Shown: one piece after another, positions 29,991 to 42,118 of the stretch
How the letters are laid out: each line of letters opens with the position of its first letter
How positions within the stretch are numbered: the first letter of the stretch is position 1
From: Mimachlamys varia
Lineage: Eukaryota > Mollusca > Bivalvia > Pectinida > Pectinidae
Direction: 5' to 3'
Assembly: GCA_947623455.1 (NCBI GenBank)
Contig: OX392540.1
Coordinates: 27,460,410 to 27,524,409 of the forward strand
Length of the DNA stretch: 64,000 nucleotides
The notes under the pieces: generated by a model
What the model saw: only the letters and a program-made list of their open reading frames with translations
What the model was told of the DNA's origin: nothing
Database searches by the model: none
Translations under genes and position numbers: made by a program

Positions 29991-31485
29991 TGAAGTATCG
30001 TAGATGAAAATTTACACTAATACCGGATATAATTCAAGATGGAAAATTATATCTATATTTGTTTTAATATTCGTCTATTTGTCAGTATCATATTTTAATG
30101 TTATCGCGTGATTTTTTGTGAACTAATACCTTATGTATCCATTATGGAGAGGGATTAATGAGTTGATAGAATTGGTAACTTGTTTAGCCTTTCGTTCAAA
30201 CAATCAAATTTTGTTAATCCACACATTGTACATTTGATCTCCGTTGACGTCGTAGACTGCTTCAACTGTCATTTAGCCATTTTGTTTATCACGCCGTTTA
30301 CACAGTATCGAGACGGCTACATACGCTGCGTATTACACGTACATTATCAATCCTAATATGTATTTGAATATCGTGTGTTTATTTGCATTCCTGACTATAC
30401 ATTATATCTTATTAAAGTTTAATTTATTGTTTATAATGGGTCAAATATCCACTGTATGTTTTTCACTTTGCAGCTGGACCCGATTTACGAGAACTCTACA
30501 TTATGTTAGTAATTCATATACCGTATTTTTCTATGTTAAGATTGTTAATGTCTGTGGAAAACGGATGTGTTATATAATTTACAGTCATAAACGGAAAAAG
30601 AGCACATGTACCATGTAAGTATATCATATATATATTATGGGGGGGGGGGAAACATAGCAATAATAATATAACAGAAAGATTATTAAAATAAGGCGCAATC
30701 AATTTTGAACATATTAAATTATACTCAAAAAGGAGGTTGGTCAAGATGACCGAACGTATGCGATATTGCACGAGTTATCTCCACGGGTTTGTAGTGACAA
30801 GGTTTCCAAATTACAGATCAGAAAGTAACAGTCTAGTATATTATTTTCAAAAATAGTCATATAAAAAAAAACTTAAAAAAAACACACAAATATCAGCTTC
30901 ACTTTAAGCTAATATACCGTATACATAACATATAGTTTACTTGAACAAGTCATTTCTTGCAAGAGAGGTGGGTCGCTTTATGGTATTGGTCATGTAGCCT
31001 GAATATAGTTTAGTGACAAAAACACACAGTTTGCACACATGACTATCTACGTTTGGACGTACTTTATGTATGCTCACTAAATAAAGCGGCATATATTTAT
31101 GGCGTGAAAATCATGAGAACTTCGTGTTTGTCTTAACAAAATGTCTCTTTCATGTTTGATTAAGAGATATGAAGATTACCAGCAAAAATGCCTTTCATAA
31201 AAGTAAAATGACGACACACATACAAACGCAGGTAATGAACTATTAATTGGAAAAAATGCAAATGAAGTTAAGCAGTTGTTCTATAGTAAAAATGTAAATA
31301 TATGGATTGAAAGTCATTTTTTTAAACTTTCATAGTGCTATGAAAGGTCAGCCGTTACATCCATATTGAATGAAGCCCGCAAGTACATTTTCACTTGGTC
31401 CCTAAGATTGAAACATTTCCTGTAGTTTCATTGAAATTTGTTCAGTGTTGAGATTTCCGGACAAAATGTTTCACAAAAAAACATA
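29991..31485. other. Intergenic DNA, nothing recognised
   Basis: AT-rich sequence with a G-run at about 30639-30649. Overlapping opposite frames at 30358-30771 have no domain. Confidence 0.4.
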
Positions 31486-31953
31486 CAGTGAAACCTCGCT
31501 TAAAGACCACCTCAGAATTAAGACCACCTCGCTATTAAGACCACTTCATTTCAGTCCCAAAAAATTATTTTATATATCTTTGTATTTTAAGCTTCAATAT
31601 TGAGACCACCTCACTATTAAGACCACCTTGCTATTAAGACCAGTTTTGAAAAGTCCCAAATACCACCTTTGCACGAAGTTTCACCTCACTACTCAGACCA
31701 CCGACCAAACACAAGTTACTTGGTGTGTATTCCACTGTGTACACCTGTCAAGTACGTGTACGATCAATAAGCTGTATTTTGGTGTCCGATTGGCTAATTA
31801 TAACAGTTATAACTACTGTGTGTTTAACGATATTAAGCTTATATCTTAGTTAATTGGTCACGAAAACATGTCAAAATGTGGATTAAAGAGAAATCTGTCT
31901 GCATGGTCTCCTCGGTATTAAGACTATTAAGACCACTAAGAGAGGTTTCACTG
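31486..31953. mobile_element. TIR element, pogo/Tigger-like ends
   Basis: The ends CAGTGAAACCTCGCTTAAAG (31486) and, inverted, CAGTGAAACCTCTCTTAGTG (31953 backwards) form a terminal inverted repeat. The words TTAAGACCAC recur several times inside both ends. A CAGT-start and AACCTC are typical of pogo-type Tc1/mariner elements. A TA precedes the left end but TG follows the right, so the target duplication is not intact. No transposase remains. Confidence 0.7.
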
Positions 31954-32600
31954 TGTTGTTTAGTGACCGGGTAACCATGGCAACCGAAACTTCTGAAGAA
32001 AAACCTGCATGGACATCTACAACTGGTGCCTACCATTCCTGTGTAATATTATTGAAATAGGTTCACAAGTTTAGGAGATCTTCGCACAAGTTACTGTTGA
32101 CGACATCTAACAGACCCCTAAAATGTCCTTTATGGGCCCAGATTTGCTGTAGTATCACTGCACAGTACAAAGACAACATGATAAAGGTGTATGAATCTCT
32201 AAGCTGAAACAATAACACGGACAGGTCAGCAAGGGCCCCGTCTTGTGACGAATTATCTCCCGTAATCATCAAGCCTCGAGCTTTGGACCCATGCAGTGAT
32301 CAAACCCAGCGATGTCGATCTATGGTCAATTAACATCTTGTGAAATTCTTACCAACTTTGCTTCATGGTGTCATAAGGAAATATTCATCACTGACAATTA
32401 ACAAAATGTGACATTGTCTTATTGATTACAATGTGAACATGATGTTTTGCCATTTGACTTATTAAATTCTGACAAAGTTGGCTTCATAATGTCATAAGAA
32501 AATTGTGTTTCCGGTTTTTCGACCGATCCTAGTTTTTAAGACAAAATATTTCGTTTTATCCGCCCCCGCATTCAAGGCACGTTTCAGTTTTTATTCGTCC
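31954..32600. other. Intergenic DNA, nothing recognised
   Basis: No identifiable features; small minus-strand frames have no domain. Confidence 0.35.
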
Positions 32601-32651
32601 TTAAATGACCCTGGCTTTTAATAGAACGTAAAAAACAATCAACCAACCAAC
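32601..32651 (+). repeat. SINE 3' tail fragment
   Basis: TCCTTAAATGACCCTGGCTT followed by TTAATAGAACGT and a CAAxCAACCAAC end matches the 3' end of the 47.5 kb SINE (TCCTTAAATGACTTTGGCTG). Head and body are missing. Confidence 0.6.
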
Positions 32652-34097
32652 TATTCGTCTCACTGGGCATTATCATCCATTTAAACAGCATGGCGATCAT
32701 CGTCAGGTAATCGAAATGAAGCTGAAAAAAAATTCACTTGTTGCTGAAAGGGCACATGTATCTACGTACGAGACCCTAATAAGTGACGAAATCGAAAATG
32801 CCACTCAAATTTAACCGTAGAAAATGGCCCCACGGCCCACACACCCTCAAAATGTCCACCACAGGTCCCAATTCCCAATTATAACATGTCTAGCATTAAT
32901 ATACAATAGAAAAATGAAATGAAATGATAATAAACTGAGCAGAAATCAGCAACAAAATAGAAACTTGCACCAAAACTTGCACCTGTGACGCCGCCGATAC
33001 CGGGTGACAACTTAGTTCCCCTCTCCGAAGGAGAGCCGAGCTTAAAATGAATTCATCACACAATGGAAATTATTTTTAAAGCATCAGTTTTATTTTCAAA
33101 ATAAATGGGCATGTGTATTTCTGCTACATCCATTCCAGGTCATTGCTGCATCAGATGGATCTGTAGATCTATGCGGACATCACGGATGAACAGCTTTCCT
33201 AAAATGTGAAAAAAAAACAATACTTATCCGGAAGCATGATACATTATTCGTACAATAACATAGTGAAAGTCTATCATAATTGGCGATAACACTTTCTAGA
33301 GCAAATATCACAGGTACATTTCCAGCTCCTGACATCGCCGTGTATTATGCCTATAATGGAACAGATGAGTGAATTCACGATGAACGGCCAGGTAAGGTAT
33401 CGTATTGGAACTTGTTTGTGTCTTTACAAAATGTCCACCTGTCAACACAACATCGACTTCTATCGAAATAACCCATTATCAAAATAATAGGTTTCATGTC
33501 TAGTTCAGAGGTGTATTAAATGGGGTCACCGTTGAGATAGGGTCAGAAAAGGGTTCTAGTTGTGATACATCGTGCTTCATATAAAAGACGAAACAGTCGA
33601 TACAGACTCCCTTTATTTTACGTCACATAACTCAAGAGAGGGTGAAAAAATACAAAGAAAACATACAAAAAAAATCAATTGAGGAAACTCGCAGAAAAGT
33701 AACATTGTCTCGGACTGATAAAAAAATGTTCTACCTTAACAATATTACAAATGTATCCGAATTTACCACAACATTTTATGCATTCGGATGGAATTCACTT
33801 TATAAATTAAATGTCACCATTGTATTATAACGTACAACATCAAACTTTCATAAAATAACAACTTGTGCCGTAGCTCGGGATCATAAATTAGACAATACCC
33901 AGAGCTTAACAGATTCTACAAAACACGATGATATGTTCCTACCGGATAAAATTATGAGAAATTGCACGCCATCATTCATGTTCATAATAAAGCATTTAAT
34001 AGCTAAATTGAAGTTTTACAAATGTCATTTGACCCTTTATTAAGCGTATTCGTTGAGTAAAACAAACCAGCAGACGACAACCGATTGAAGTATGGCG
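32652..34097. other. Intergenic DNA, nothing recognised
   Basis: AT-rich sequence. A small hairpin CTCTCC-GAA-GGAGAG lies at about 33020-33034. The lysine-rich 62-codon frame at 33642-33830 has no domain. Confidence 0.4.
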
Positions 34098-34690
34098 AAA
34101 ACTAGGCTAGGCCTACATCATCCTCGATATCCAGGGGTTACGATCACCTATGTAATCTACACCCCTGGAATATATCATGGCAAAATTGAAAGCTCCCGGG
34201 TCTGCCACCTAGCGGTCGGTGTGCGTTGTGTCCCTTTGAATCACGTAATCACCGACCAATCAAAATTGCGTGTAACAAAACGGCTTCTGCAATGAATGTA
34301 AACAAGGAAGAACATCTCATTCGGTTGATCTATGAAAAATTCAAGCTTGATCAAATTAGACAGCATCAGGAAACGGCGATCGACGCACTGAGTCCTTGCC
34401 GTAAATGGTGTCGTTGAAGATTGTTCTTCTCTGTTTTACTAGTAAAGATCCATGACACAGTCGACACTGTGCCATGTTTGTTTACATTTTTTTCTGTCCC
34501 ATTAGTAGAGCGCGTGATCAAATGTAAGGTGCGCTCTGATTGGACGCAGCCAGACCTAGCTGCATCCAATGAAAATTCTCGTCGCGGGATTTACGAAATG
34601 TGGTCTATATATGCCAAGGGTGAAGATGAGTATGCGGATCGTAACCCTTGGCTAGCGAAGATGGGCCTACATGGGTCAAGCCTAATACGA
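34098..34690. repeat. Inverted duplication (about 85-bp arms) around a RecQ-like fragment
   Basis: Positions 34104-34180 align in reverse complement with 34597-34680. Each arm carries its own hairpin: CCAGGGGT/ACCCCTGG on the left (34131-34168), GCCAAGGGT/ACCCTTGGC on the right (34613-34653). Arms share GGGTTACGATC and GTAGGCC-like words. Inside both arms are CCAAT-type words (GACCAATCAAAA at 34254; its counterpart on the other strand at about 34540) and a TGTAAACAA word. The structure looks like two head-to-head copies of one promoter and 5' end. Confidence 0.6.
34293..34417 (+). pseudogene. RecQ-like helicase N-terminal fragment
   Basis: An ATG at 34293 opens a 41-codon frame containing FKLDQIRQHQETAIDAL, which resembles motif 0 of RecQ-family DNA helicases (F-x-L-x-x-(I/F)-R-x-x-Q-x-x-A-I), followed by a stop. 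The DNA after it (TGGTGTCGTTGAAGATTG) could encode the start of the VVSLKTG Walker-A region in another frame, suggesting a small deletion. Multicopy RecQ-like genes are known in bivalve genomes. The fragment ends before any helicase core motif. Confidence 0.4.
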
Positions 34691-35407
34691 TTTACCAAAC
34701 TAACAAAATGAAAATATATGAATTAACAAGAAAACAAGCATCATATATATATTATGCAATAAACCACACAGTAATTATCAATACTTACTCTTTAGGGAGG
34801 CCCGTATAGCCGAAAACAATAGTACATGGTAGACATAAGGAACTTGCAACTAATATACTAATATGCGGATAGAGACGGGCTCAAATATCCGGACAGCATA
34901 TTCCAAACTTGGACCGCGCGGCCGTAACAGCACGGACTAAGTAATACGTAAATTAATTAGGTCCCATAAAATGATATCTGTCTGACAATGTGTGTGTACA
35001 TTAGATGCGTTTGGGATATCTTAATGGCTTTCTCTTATGTTTGATAAGCAGTCATAACATATATGTTCAAAAGCACTAAATAGGAAGTATTCGCCGATTT
35101 ACGTTTAATTTGTTCTTACTTGTGAAGAAATTGGTATTTCTGTTGACTTATTTTCTAACTGAGTATTAAATGGCTGGAAATCAATTATAATCATTAAAAC
35201 TGGTAAAGGAACGATGTTCTAAATTTAAAATAAACCTTTTGTTTTGACTTCAATAGGTGAATTTCTCGTTATGGCTCTCTGGCAGCCAGTTTTGGCACAC
35301 GCATATGGAAGGCCTGGTATTTGATTGCACATTTTTTTACAAAACTATCATTCTTTGCAATTACTAATTTCCGGGTAAGGATACGTTTGATACATTTAAT
35401 TAGTTTC
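34691..35407. other. Intergenic DNA, nothing recognised
   Basis: AT-rich, without features. Confidence 0.4.
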
Positions 35408-37552
35408 ACAGGGGCCTGAGAATTTGTTACAGGTAATTGCATACCTTACCTGAGCTTAAATGGCCAGTGAAGGGGACATTTTTATCGAAAATTAAAATCG
35501 ATCTAACCGCATATAAATCCCTGATCTGACCCAGATCATATACGTCCCTGATCTGACCCAGATCATATACGTTCCTGATCTTACCAAGGACATATACGTC
35601 CCTGATCTAACCAACGACATATATGTCCCTGATCTAACCAATGACATATATGTCCCTAATCTAACCAAGGACATATACGTCGCTGGTCTAACCAAGGACA
35701 TTTACGTCCCTGATCTGACCAAGGACATATACGTCCCTGATCTAACCAAAGACATATACGTCCCTGATCTGACAAAGGACACATACGTCCCTGATCTAGC
35801 CAAGAACATATACGTCCCTGGTCTATAAAAGGACATATACGTCCCTGATCTAGCCAAGGACATATACGTCCCTGATCTAACCAAGGACATATACGTCCCT
35901 GTTTTAGCCAAGGACATATACGTCCATGATCCAACCAAGGACATATTCGTCCCTGATCTAACCAAGGACATATACGTCCCTGATCTAACCAACGACATAT
36001 ACGTCCCTGATCTAGTCAAGGACATATACGTCCCTGATCTGTCCAAGGATATATACGTCCCTGATCTAGCCAAGGACATATACGTCCCTGTTTTAGCCAA
36101 GGACATATACGTCCCTGATCTAACCAAGGACATATACGTCCCTGATCTAACCAAGGACATATACGTCCATGATCTAATTAAGGACATATACGTCCCTGAT
36201 CTAACCAAGGACATATACGTCCCTGATCTAGCTAAGGACATAAACGTCGCTGATCTGACCAAGGACATATACGTCCCTGATCTAACCAACGACATATACG
36301 TCCCTGATCTAGTCAAGGACATATACGTCCCTGATCTGTCCAAGGATATATACGTCCCTGATCTAACCAAGGACATATACGTCCCTGTTTTAGCCAAGGA
36401 CATATACGTCCATGATCTAACCAAGGACATATTCGTCCCTGATCTAACCAAGGACATATACGTCCATGATCTAACCAATAACATATACGTCCCTGATCTA
36501 ACCAAGGACATATACATCCCTGATCTGTCCAAGGACATATACGTCCCTGATCTAACCAAGGACATATACGTCCCTGATCTGACCAAGAACATATACGTCG
36601 ATGATCTGACCAAGGACATATATACGTCCCTAATCTAGCCAAGTACTTATACGTCCCTGGTTTAGCCAAGGACATATACGTCCCTAATCTAACCAAGGAC
36701 ATATATGTCCCTGATCTAACCAAGGACATTTACGTCCCTGATCTAACCAAGGACATATATGTCCCTGATCTAAACAAGGACATATACGTCCCTGATATAG
36801 CCAAGGACATATACGTCCCTGATCTAACCAAGGACATATACATCCCTGATCTGTCCAAGGACATATACGTCCCTGATCTAACCAAGGACATATACGTCCC
36901 TGATCTGACCAAGAACATATACGTCGCTGATCTGACCAAGGACATATATACGTCCCTAATCTAGCAAAGTACTTATACGTCCCGGGTTTAGCCAATGACA
37001 TATACGTCCCTGATCTAACCAAGGACATATATGTCCCTGATCTAACCAAGGACATTTACGTCCCTGATCTAACCAAGGACATATATGTCCCTGATCTAAC
37101 CAAGGACATATACGTCCCTGATCTGACCAAGAACATATACGTCGCTGATCTGACCAAGGACATATATACGTCCCTAATCTAGCAAAGTACTTATACGTCC
37201 CGGGTTTAGCCAATGACATATACGTCCCTGATCTAACCAAGGACATATACGTCCCTGATCTAACCAAGGACATATATGTCCCTGATCTAACCAAGGACAT
37301 TTACGTCCCTGATCTAACCAAGGACATATATGTCCCTGATCTAACCAAGGACATATACGTCCCTGATCTAACCAAGGACATATACGTCCATGATCTAAAC
37401 AAGGACATATACATCCCTGATCTGTCCAAGAACATATACGTCCCTGATCTGTCCGAGGATATATACGTCCCTGATCTAACCAATGACTAATATATGTCAG
37501 TTCATGTCTAAAACTAGCTTAACAAATTATCAGGCCCTGTCCCTGTGTTCAG
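35408..37552. mobile_element. TIR element filled by the 27-bp minisatellite
   Basis: The left end CACAGGGGCCTGAGAATTTG (35409) has an inverted partner at the right end, AACAAATTATCAGGCCCTGT (about 37521-37540) followed by CCCTGTG. Nearly everything between is minisatellite. The ends match the motif at 18288 and 46631. This indicates a non-autonomous transposon family whose members can carry different tandem repeats. No target duplication is evident. Confidence 0.6.
35500..37490. repeat. 27-bp minisatellite, about 73 copies
   Basis: The unit is of the form CCAAGGACATATACGTCC followed by CTGATCTAA. Variation is mostly point changes (CCATGATCT, GTTTTAGCC, TCTGTCC variants) plus several longer duplicated blocks: 36620-36960, 36950-37170 and 37170-37300 share a TATATACGTCCCTAATCTAG variant followed by CAAGTACTTATACGTCCC. 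Since 27 is nine codons and the unit lacks stops in several frames, long frames up to 305 codons arise on the minus strand with a nine-residue repeat (SLVRSGTYM). They are not evidence of a gene. Confidence 0.97.
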
Positions 37553-38061
37553 GCGCCATAAAGTATATGAATATGTGTGTATTTTCGCATAGCATACTAC
37601 AGGCACTGCGTGTTTGCCGTGTTTGCAGTGAGTCCGCGTAATGATGAAAATCTGAAAGTATGACTTTGACCACAGCATTACACTGTAAAGTTTTATAGGT
37701 GCTTTGACATTCATGTTATTTTATAGCTATACATGTATCATGCATTCAGAATAATATCAGATACACTTATATATCTGTAACGTAACTTTATTTATCTCCA
37801 AGTACAATATGTACCATCACAAACTTAGATAGCAGCTCTAATGTAATTCTGTGGTACCATATATATCTGTACCTTTAATTCTCTCAAGATTTAGTAATTG
37901 TATGCTCCCGTGTTCCATATCTTTCTGCCATTATTTTGTTTCTGTAACTGTTCTGTTACTTATAAAACTAACTAAGCACTATCATAGTGTCACACATTAC
38001 ATCACATGTTACAAATACAAGTATGAGTAAAATGTACAATGGTAATCAAGACCACTTTTAA
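37553..38061. other. Intergenic DNA, nothing recognised
   Basis: AT-rich spacer between two mobile elements. Confidence 0.4.
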
Positions 38062-38998
38062 AGAGTAACTGTAGTGCAAATAGAAACTGAAATGATCAGA
38101 CTCGTTGTGTCGGCATTAATACATTGTCGAAAACCGCATCGAAATCGGCCGACCGGTTACAAAGTTACGACAGGTTGAAGTTTGATTTTTTACCTGTTTT
38201 GCCACACGCTAATTAAGCGCACCGCGAACCGCTAAACGTTGTGCACACGTATTGGTGACGTCACAACGGGAACACAAGAAATTGGGTCCTATGTCTCTCT
38301 ATGTATAATAGTAATATGTACGTCTGGTTGATTAGTGATTCAAAATGTATTATACAATGAAATTAAGGGACGTACCATAATATGGGGGTCGGGAGAATAA
38401 TCTGAAATCGTCATTCAAATAACTTTATTTTGATTCTTTCATAAATATAGTGTTTATTGATTGTTCAAATTCATTTTAATGGACCCATATATATATATAT
38501 GCGCTATCATATTGTAATACTCTGTGTCATTTATAATGTCAGTTATACATATCATTTATCCAATGATTCAAGAGTGACTCTTATAATAATACCTTTGAAT
38601 ATTGTAAATCTCATGTTAGTGTCCATTATATTACGTAATCAGATTAGCGGGATAATCTACCTGGTCAGTTCGATAACTTCACACGTAACTTGTTACTCAA
38701 ATAGCAAGTAATTAACATTGGAGAGGGGTGGGGGTGGGGGGGCTATCAAAGTTAACTAAATTGTAATAGTTGAGTATGTTGCGGTTATCATCCCCTCTTT
38801 ATAACTTCAAAATGTGTACTCTAAATCTGTAGTTACATGTAGATCTCGACTGGAACATAGACTATCGAGTGCACGTGTATCTTTTGAAATCTCCGTAACC
38901 CACCGTCAACTCACACAGTATATGACACTTTTTTAATTTCGAGTTTGACTCTTCTATTCAACGAGAAAAGTTTTGTTGAAAACTTGCTTGATATGTCT

Positions 38999-39028
38999 CA
39001 GGGACGTATATGCACATATACGTCCCTG
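38999..39028. repeat. GACGTATA palindrome (14-bp arms)
   Basis: CAGGGACGTATATG and its exact reverse complement are separated by CA. The arm is the core of the 27-bp minisatellite unit at 35.5-37.5 kb. Further isolated copies are listed at 45501, 46384, 50567 and 51323. Confidence 0.85.
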
Positions 39029-39406
39029 GTATGTCTGTATCACAGTTTTTTCATATTTTATTTTTAACATAAATGAATAAAATGCGGATTAAAACCAAAG
39101 GCACTTGTGGCCAGGAGAATAGCCATCTAAATATTTAGATAACATAGCGAAATATGATAATTAAAATAAAATATAAAAACTGAATTTTCAAATTTTCATT
39201 TTATGTTATTAATCATCTCAAACCATATTGAAAATAATTGCCAAATTTCAGCTTGATACGTCAAGCGGTTTAATTTAACAAAAAATCGACTATCAGACAC
39301 TCTTTTTAGGTCATCTGACCCGAAGGGTCAAGATGACCTATTGCCATCATGCTTCGTCCGTCGTCGTGCGCCGTCCGCCGTCCGCCGTCCGCCGTCCGTA
39401 AACTTT

Positions 39407-40995
39407 TCCTTTAACAATCTTCTTCTTAGTAACCAAAAGGCTCTAGGTGCTGATATTTGGCCAGTAGGCACCTGGGATTGAGTGCTACAAAGTTTCCTCA
39501 TTTCAATGACCTTGACCTGTTTTCAAGGTCACAGGGGTCAAATATGTAAAAACCTTTGAACGACTTCTTCTGAATAACCAAAAGGCCCAGAGACCTGATA
39601 TTGGGCCTGTGGCATGCTGGGATAAAGGGCTACCAAGTTTGTTCAAACAAATGACCTTGACCTTCATTCAAGGTCACAGGGGCCAAAAAGGTCAAAATCT
39701 TTGAACGACTTCTTCTGAATAACCAAAAGGCCCAGAGACCTAATATTGGGCCTGTGGCATGCTGGGATAAAGGGCTACCAAGTTTGTTCAAACAAATGAC
39801 CTTGACCTTCATTCAAGGTCACAGGGGCCAAAAAGGTCAAAATCTTTGAACGACTTCTTTTGAATAACCAAAAGGCCCAGAGACCTGATATTGGGCCTGT
39901 GGCATGCTGGGATAAAGGGTTACCAAGTTTGTTCAAACAAATGACCTTGACCTTCATTCAAGGTCACTGGGGCCGAAAAGGTCAAAATCTTTGAACGACT
40001 TCTTCTGAATAACCAAAAGGCCCAGAGACCTAATATTGGGCCTGTGGCATGCTGGGATAAAGGGCTACCAAGTTTGTTCAAACAAATGACCTTGACCTTC
40101 ATTCAAGGTCACAGGGGCCAAAAAGGTCAAAATCTTTGAACGACTTCTTCTGAATAACCAAAAGGCCCAGATACCTAATATTGGGCCTGTGGCATGCTGG
40201 GATAAAGGGCTACCAAGTTTGTTCAAACAAATGACCTTGACCTTCATTCAAGGTCACAGGGGCCAAAAAGTTCAAAATCTTTGAACGACTTCTTTTGAAT
40301 AACCAAAAGGCCCAGAGACCTGATATTGGGCCTGTGGCATGCTGGGATAAAGGGTTACCAAGTTTGTTCAAACAAATGACCTTGACCTTCATTCAAGGTC
40401 ACAGGGGCCAAAACGGTCATAATCTTTAAACGACTTCTTCTGAATAACCAAAAGGCCCAGAGACCTGATATTGGGCCTGTGGCATGCTGGGATAAAGGGC
40501 TACCAAGTTTGTTCAAAGAAATGATCTTGACTTTCATTCAAGGTCACAGGGACCAAAACGGTCATAATCTTTAAACGACTTCTTTTGAATAACCAAAAGG
40601 CCCAGAGACCTGATATTAGGCCTGTGGCATGCTGGGATAAAGGGCTACCAAGTTTGTTCAAACAAATGACCTTGACCTTCATTCAAGGTCACAGGGGCCA
40701 AAAAGGTCAAAATCTTTAAACAACTTCTTCTGAATAACTAAAAGGCTCAGAGACCTGATATTAGGCCTGTGGCATGCTGGGATAAAGGTCTACCAAGTTT
40801 GTTCAAATAAATGACCTTGAACTTCATTCAAGGTCACAGGGGCCAAAAGGGTCAAAATCTTTAAAACAACTTTTTCTGAATAACCAAAAGGCACAGAGAT
40901 GTGATATTGGGCTTGTGGCATGCTGGGATAAAGGTGTGTCAAGTTTGTTTAAAGAAATGACCCTGACATTCATTCAAGGTCACAGGGGCCAAAAG
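39407..40995. repeat. 145-bp tandem array B (about 11 units)
   Basis: Units of exactly or nearly 145 bp start at 39558, 39703, 39848, 39993, 40138, 40283, 40428, 40573 and 40718 (word ACGACTTCTT or a one-base variant). Each holds ATGACCTTGACCTTCATTCA followed by AGGTCACAGGGGCC. The 60-codon minus-strand frames recurring every 145 bp are repeat artefacts. Diagnostic variants repeat every three units. Outer units are the most diverged. Confidence 0.95.
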
Positions 40996-41019
40996 GGTTT
41001 GTTGTCAAGTTTACTCACT

Positions 41020-41278
41020 AGGAATAAGCTGAAACTTGCCAGAAATGATTCTGAGATGATGCTGATTAAGTGTTGTTATTTTTAGGTTTGTTCAAAATTC
41101 AAGATGGCCACCACAGCCGCCATTTTGAATACACATTTTAAACTTCTCAAGTTCTACCAGTGGAATTGAGCTGAAACTTGCCAGAAATGATATCCTGAGA
41201 TGGTCCCAACAAAGTGTTGTTATTTTTCAAGCCCATCAGAAATCCAAGAAGGCCACTATCTTGAACTTGGCAATCTAT
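41020..41278. repeat. Two-copy direct repeat in the 3' part of element B
   Basis: AGCTGAAACTTGCCAGAAATG occurs at 41028 and 41168 (quoted here in part), followed in both by GAGATG and AAGTGTTGTTATTTTT. The unit is about 140 bp, similar in length to the main array but different in sequence. Confidence 0.75.
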
Positions 41279-42089
41279 ACAGGCATATTATAACTTGATT
41301 TAATGACTACACGTATTTTCATATTGATTTTACAATTGGTAGTCAGATGACCGTTAAGGCCCGTTGGGCCTCTTGTTTTTGTGAAATTCAACCGCTTGAC
41401 GTATCAAGCTGAAATTTGGCAATTACTTTCATTATGGTTTCAGATGATTAATAACATAAAAAGAAAAATGTTAAAGTCAGTTTTTATATTTTATTTTAAT
41501 TATTCATATTTTGCAAATTATCTATATATTTAGATGACTATTCTCCTGGCCACAAGTGCCTGTGATTAAAACCAATGAAGTAATCTTCTCATCTTATTTT
41601 CTAAAGATGTTCCATGTTCATTTCTTGTCAGTAAAACACAGGGGTTTTCAAAGATCTAATCTTATTTTTTCTCAAACAGAATTCGAAATACATTGTCTTG
41701 ATTTCTATTTCGATGTGTGTGCCTGAAGACAGGTAACATCAGGATTTCGCTCATATTCCATTTATTTTACAATATTCACGATATGAAATGTTTTTTTTTT
41801 ATACTGCATAGACATAAATAAATTATCAATAGATAGAAAGCTGTTAACTTTTATACACACCTATAATTTCTCAAACATATATAAGGATAAAAGAAGTCGA
41901 AATGTGATACCCGTCAAAACAGTTTATACAGGTCGAAAGTATTGATAAAAGTCATATATTTTTATTTTCCAATATACGTACATCGTATTGTACGTATAAA
42001 AAGGCTGGTCTTGTCGTTCTATATGACGTTACTAACTGTTCTTAAAATAATCCAATAAAATACATGGTTTACGAAGTTCCGAGTCTATA

Positions 42090-42118
42090 CACGGAATTAG
42101 ATTATATCTAAGTCCGTG
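42090..42118. repeat. CACGGA/TCCGTG palindrome
   Basis: CACGGAATTAGAT and ATCTAAGTCCGTG are inverted over 13 bp with one mismatch and a TAT loop. The word recurs as a compact hairpin at 45730-45750 (CCACGGA-ATCTAAG-TCCGTGG) and in decayed form at 49869-49891. Confidence 0.65.

Larger units (their letters stand above)
39307..41375 (+). mobile_element. HINE/Helentron-like element B with 145-bp array
   Basis: The 5' hairpin is TAGGTCATCTGACCC-GAA-GGGTCAAGATGACCTA (39307-39340), followed by a CCGTCCG tract (39357-39400) and the array. The 3' end has the subterminal inverted match TCAGATGACC (41343-41352), the hairpin GGCCCGTTGGGCC (41358-41370) and TCTTG before a T-run. The architecture is that of element A with different end sequences. 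Confidence 0.7.
39099..41561. repeat. Large inverted repeat (about 180-bp arms) enclosing element B
   Basis: 39099-39283 and 41379-41561 are reverse complements with scattered mismatches; shared blocks include GGCACTTGTGGCCAGGAGAA, ATTAAAATAAAATATAAAAA and TTTCAGCTTGATACGTCAAG. Element B lies in the loop. The arms could be long TIRs of a transposon inside the TTAA element, later hit by B. The interior outside B is too short to decide. Confidence 0.85.

Noticed and set aside
35702..37483. Long minus-strand open frames, up to 305 codons, with a nine-residue repeat
   Set aside because: They are produced by a 27-bp minisatellite whose unit lacks stops in several frames; overlapping frames are equally open, and no start context or flanking exon supports a gene.
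39630..40682. Seven 60-codon minus-strand frames at 145-bp spacing
   Set aside because: They simply restate the 145-bp tandem unit; substitutions do not look coding-biased.
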